Shown: piece after piece, positions 42,571-44,936 of the stretch
Layout: every line of letters begins with the position of its first letter
Position numbering within the stretch: position 1 is the stretch's first letter
Source: Flavisolibacter sp.
GTDB taxonomy: Bacteria > Bacteroidota > Bacteroidia > Chitinophagales > Chitinophagaceae
Reading direction: 5' to 3'
NCBI GenBank assembly: GCA_028288675.1
Contig: JAQBNG010000134.1
Coordinates: 1-44,936, forward strand
DNA length: 44,936 nt
The notes under the pieces: generated by a model
Seen by the model: the letters and a program-made list of their open reading frames with translations, nothing else
Told to the model about the DNA's origin: nothing
Databases searched by the model: none
Made by a program: the position numbers and the translations under genes

Positions 42571-42855
42571 CTATCGTTCTATGGTATCCCACGGGGTTAT
42601 GGGATTATCTGTTGTAGCAACATCAGTATCGTCATCTTTTTCACGTTCGCTTTCTATATCATCAATTAATTCTTCAAGGTTTTGTTCCGACTGCACTTCA
42701 TGTGAAGGGCTTATTCCAATCCGAACGCTGCGGATGTCTTCATCAGTGATAATGTCGCTTTCGTTTTCCAAATGGCGGCGTACGATTTTTTGCGAGTCTG
42801 TTTCAAACTGTTCCTTAAAGTGGGGTTCTTTGGGTTCCAGGGATTCGTTGTTCAT
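42571..42855 (-). CDS. Small acidic hydrophilic protein
   Basis: 94 residues (MNNESLEPKEPHFKEQFETD... ending ...NPITPWDTIER). Very rich in Glu, Asp, Ser, Asn; no Cys and no membrane segment. Predicted to be mostly unfolded with a possible helix (LEELIDDIESEREKDDD). Its composition resembles the four tiny proteins at 8.5-9.4 kb. No family recognised. Confidence 0.6.
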   Translation of the reverse strand: MNNESLEPKEPHFKEQFETDSQKIVRRHLENESDIITDEDIRSVRIGISPSHEVQSEQNLEELIDDIESEREKDDDTDVATTDNPITPWDTIER

Positions 42856-43238
42856 GATGTGGTTTTAAGAGTTATTGAGAAAGATGTGCCAAACAGATGA
42901 GTTACGTGTAATTAAACGGCAGAAGTAGTCAGGCATAAAAATTACATAGTATCTGCATCCAAACTTTGGGTAATAAAATCGGCAGACACAGAAAACGTTT
43001 GTAAACAAACTTAAACGAAAAATAAGTTTCATTGCTGATAACAGCGCTGATTGTTTATTCATTGCTACAAAAAGAAATTTATCATTTAGACAAATTACAT
43101 ATAAGTAAAATGCTTGGGTACAAAAGATGACCGTATCTATTACAAAGTTGAGGTGATAATGCGAGGTAATGAATAATTAACTATTTGGCAGGAAAGTTGG
43201 AACTACAATTTTTCATCTATAAAATAACGGAGGAAATT
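42856..43238. other. Divergent non-coding region with an inverted repeat
   Basis: About 380 bases between two divergent small genes. It contains GTTTGT-AA-ACAAAC (42997-43010), an inverted repeat that could be an operator for one or both genes. No convincing extra gene; a 65-codon frame on the minus strand lacks a good start and composition. Confidence 0.4.
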
Positions 43239-43511
43239 ATGGCAACAAACGAGGATACAGTTAAAACGGTTAGAACCGGTCGTAAAAATCCTGAACATAC
43301 AGAAGGACCTGTAGCTACGGCAATTGAAGAACAAACGGCGAAGCTGCCTTCTGATTTATTTTTATGGGCTGCAGTAGGTTCAATAGTTATTTCGCTTGGA
43401 TTTCAAATTGCGGGAAGAAAGAAAGACGCATTGTTTGTAGGGCAGTGGCCTGCGCCTTTCTTGCTTTTAGGCTTGTATAACAAGTTAGTGAAATTAGAAG
43501 GACACGATTAG
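43239..43511 (+). CDS. Small single-span membrane protein
   Basis: 90 residues from ATG 43239 (MATNEDTVKTVRTGRKNPEH), which is preceded by GGAGGAAATT, a rare strong Shine-Dalgarno sequence in this window, so the start is well supported over the TTG at 43185. N-terminal 45 residues are polar; a membrane span follows (LFLWAAVGSIVISLGFQIAG), then a short amphipathic second segment (PAPFLLLGLYNKLVKLEG). No family recognised. It faces the acidic protein gene across a shared upstream region. Confidence 0.7.
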   Translation: MATNEDTVKTVRTGRKNPEHTEGPVATAIEEQTAKLPSDLFLWAAVGSIVISLGFQIAGRKKDALFVGQWPAPFLLLGLYNKLVKLEGHD

Positions 43512-43534
43512 AGTTGGTATATCTAATAAACAAT

Positions 43535-43566
43535 AAATGACTGTATTTTATGTACGGTCATTTGTT
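43535..43566 (+). terminator. Terminator-like hairpin after the 43239 gene
   Basis: AAATGACTGTA (43535-43545) pairs with TACGGTCATTT (43553-43563; one G-T pair), loop TTTTATG, then GTTGTTTG. The T-run is weak, but the stem is 11 bp and sits 24 bases after the stop. Confidence 0.6.
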
Positions 43567-43732
43567 GTTTGCACTAAGGCATGAAGTAAAAAGACGATGG
43601 TTTTCCTGCTTGATTTCGTCTTAAAATGCTCTGATATGCTCGTTGTGGTGGAAAGAATTCGAAACCGTCCCGTGCTATATATAACATTGTTTGAAGCACG
43701 GCAATTTTTATGAAACAGGTTTTGGTAGATAG

Positions 43733-44206
43733 TTATTTCTTCTCAATTATTCCATAAAAAGAAATTGCCTGCCTGTTGTTGCTTGTAACCTGTAAGGTGG
43801 CAAAGCCGTTTGTAGAAACGGAATAAATTAGCTCGTGAATATCTTTAGCATCAGCCGGCTTTATTACAATCTCCCATCCACCCTTCGACTTTTCTTTAAG
43901 CTTATACTCAAATTTAGTGGACGTAAAATTAATTCCGCCACCAGTGTTATAACCCGCAGAATAGGCCCTTCCAAAATAAGGGAGATAGGTATTGATGGAA
44001 TCTATAAGAATTTTCATATCAAAGCCGGGATTCAACTGTACTACAGTTCCTTGCAGCGGCCACGCCGACTGTGCTTTAAAAACAAAAGTTTTAGTGGAAA
44101 GCAAGCTTTTTAAAGCAGCTTCATTATTTTCCTGCGCTACTAATTGTGTAACGCTTAAAACAATAAGCGAGAGAAATAATATTGATTTTATAAGGCTGTT
44201 TCTCAT
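43733..44206 (-). CDS. DUF4251 domain protein, secreted
   Basis: 157 residues with a signal peptide (MRNSLIKSILFLSLIVLSVTQLVAQ). The mature part matches DUF4251: KTFVFKAQSAWPLQGTVVQLNPGFDMKILIDSINTYLPYFGRAYSA, then GGINFTSTKFEYK and the ending RQAISFYGIIEKK. The family is found mainly in Bacteroidota and has no known function. Beta-rich, periplasmic or surface. Single gene, 111 bases from the oxidoreductase gene. Confidence 0.88.
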   Translation of the reverse strand: MRNSLIKSILFLSLIVLSVTQLVAQENNEAALKSLLSTKTFVFKAQSAWPLQGTVVQLNPGFDMKILIDSINTYLPYFGRAYSAGYNTGGGINFTSTKFEYKLKEKSKGGWEIVIKPADAKDIHELIYSVSTNGFATLQVTSNNRQAISFYGIIEKK

Positions 44207-44317
44207 TATTCAACTTTCTTTTACTGCACTGCAAATGTATTTAAATGGCACTCTTATAAAAGCACCGCCAGAGAACATTAACAGGCCTTAAAAGTTAAAT
44301 TCAAATATAAATGAGGT

Positions 44318-44936
44318 TCAGGAAAGCACAGTTTCCGCTGTAGGTTGTATGGTTAACTCTTTTTGCAATTCTTTATTGATCAGCACTCCGGCTTTGGCGC
44401 CTTCTGCTGCTGCCACTACTACAAAGTGCATGTCCTTTGAGGCATCACCGGCAACGTATAAGCCTTCAATATTTGTTTGCTGAAATCTATTGGTAAGCAC
44501 TACGCCTTTCTTCGTCATATTGCAACCAAAGGTTTCGGCGAGATTGCATTGCTGGTCAAAGCCATTTACAAAAAACAAGGCATCGCAAGGGCGGCTTTCT
44601 CCATTCTTAAAAACCAGTTCCTTTAATTTGCCTCCATCCGATTCTAACCGTTCAATAGGGTAAGAAATGATGCTTATATTATTTGCCGCCAGCGTTTCAA
44701 CTTCGGCAGGCTTAAGCTTGTTTTTTCCATCAGCAAAGTAGGTCACGTTTTCGCTCCATCCTTTTAGGGCTAACGCTAGTTCGTAACCACTTTTATTCCT
44801 GGCGTAAACACCCAGCTGTTTATCGCTTACTTCCCAGCCATCGCAGTAAGGACAATGGTGAACAGATTTGCCATATAACTCTTTAAACCCGGGAATGTCG
44901 GGTAGTTTATCAGTGAGACCAGTGGCGATAAGTAAT
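44318..44936 (-). CDS. FAD-dependent pyridine nucleotide-disulfide-type oxidoreductase, partial
   Basis: Cut by the right edge; only the C-terminal part (about 205 residues) is present, and the frame is open through 44936. Visible order: LLIATGLTDKLPDIPGF (end of the FAD/NAD dinucleotide region), HHCPYCDGWE with the CxxC pair as in thioredoxin reductase, then YARNKSGYELALALKG (NADPH-binding region), and the FAD-binding ending NIEGLYVAGDASKD. So a thioredoxin-reductase-like flavoprotein. The substrate is unknown. A GTG at 44746 is internal and is not the true start. Confidence 0.88.
   Translation of the reverse strand, partial: LLIATGLTDKLPDIPGFKELYGKSVHHCPYCDGWEVSDKQLGVYARNKSGYELALALKGWSENVTYFADGKNKLKPAEVETLAANNISIISYPIERLESDGGKLKELVFKNGESRPCDALFFVNGFDQQCNLAETFGCNMTKKGVVLTNRFQQTNIEGLYVAGDASKDMHFVVVAAAEGAKAGVLINKELQKELTIQPTAETVLS

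Noticed and set aside
42865-43062. 65-codon minus-strand frame in the divergent gap
   Set aside because: Composition and start context are poor; a short intergenic frame of chance length.
1-44936. tRNA or rRNA genes
   Set aside because: I looked for T-loop (GGTTCGA) and related motifs on both strands and saw none with a plausible cloverleaf.

Overview
The window looks like a chromosomal segment of a Bacteroidota bacterium, most likely of the Chitinophagaceae or a close relative. This rests on family content: a PorP/SprF-type outer-membrane protein next to a giant PKD protein with a gliding-motility-type C-terminal sorting domain (type IX secretion), a BlaI/M56 pair, a folP-DUF1599-BT_3928-like block, DUF4251, and promoters of the Bacteroidota type (-7 TAnnTTTG, -33 TTG). 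Few genes have a Shine-Dalgarno sequence. Taxonomy is inferred, not tested.

Layout. 1-3.2 kb is the most accessory part: the start of a secreted protein, a tyrosine recombinase, an array of thirteen 21-bp tandem repeats, and a fibronectin-III-like protein. 3.49-3.98 kb is the RNase P RNA gene, which carries two copies of a dispersed palindromic repeat inside its variable helices. 4.1-7.8 kb holds small proteins, a CPBP membrane protease, a palindrome cluster, a phytase-like lipoprotein and a small secreted protein. 7.9-9.4 kb holds free methionine-R-sulfoxide reductase, then a tight run of four tiny, extremely hydrophilic proteins. 9.5-15.3 kb is housekeeping: C-terminal processing protease, BadF-type kinase, pyrB, coaD, a NUDIX hydrolase, pyrE and a secreted heavy-metal-associated protein. 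After 1 kb of AT-rich non-coding DNA come the 1436-residue IgGFc/PKD adhesin and its PorP partner (16.4-21.7 kb), then the M56/BlaI regulatory pair with a visible operator, and hppA (24.2-26.4 kb).

From 26.8 to 34.4 kb: a membrane protein, a DHH phosphoesterase, an FKBP lipoprotein, a possible small RNA, folP, DUF1599, a DoxX/thioredoxin-like membrane protein, a lone oligopeptide-type ABC permease, a CBS protein and a DUF721 protein. A 172-bp element with perfect 22-bp terminal inverted repeats separates these from a Ser/Thr kinase with SH3-like and Sel1-like regions, a lipoprotein, pirin, guanine deaminase, an Rrf2 regulator and an S9 peptidase. The right end has small membrane or hydrophilic proteins, DUF4251 and a truncated FAD-dependent oxidoreductase.

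Functional links. pyrB and pyrE belong to de novo pyrimidine synthesis. The PKD adhesin and PorP protein probably form a secretion pair. BlaI and M56 form a sensor-repressor pair. The methionine sulfoxide reductase, hydrophilic-protein cassette and small membrane proteins suggest a stress theme, but that is inference. The observations most worth a second look are the repeat-bearing RNase P RNA, the helically phased 21-bp array beside the recombinase, and the hydrophilic small-protein cassette.
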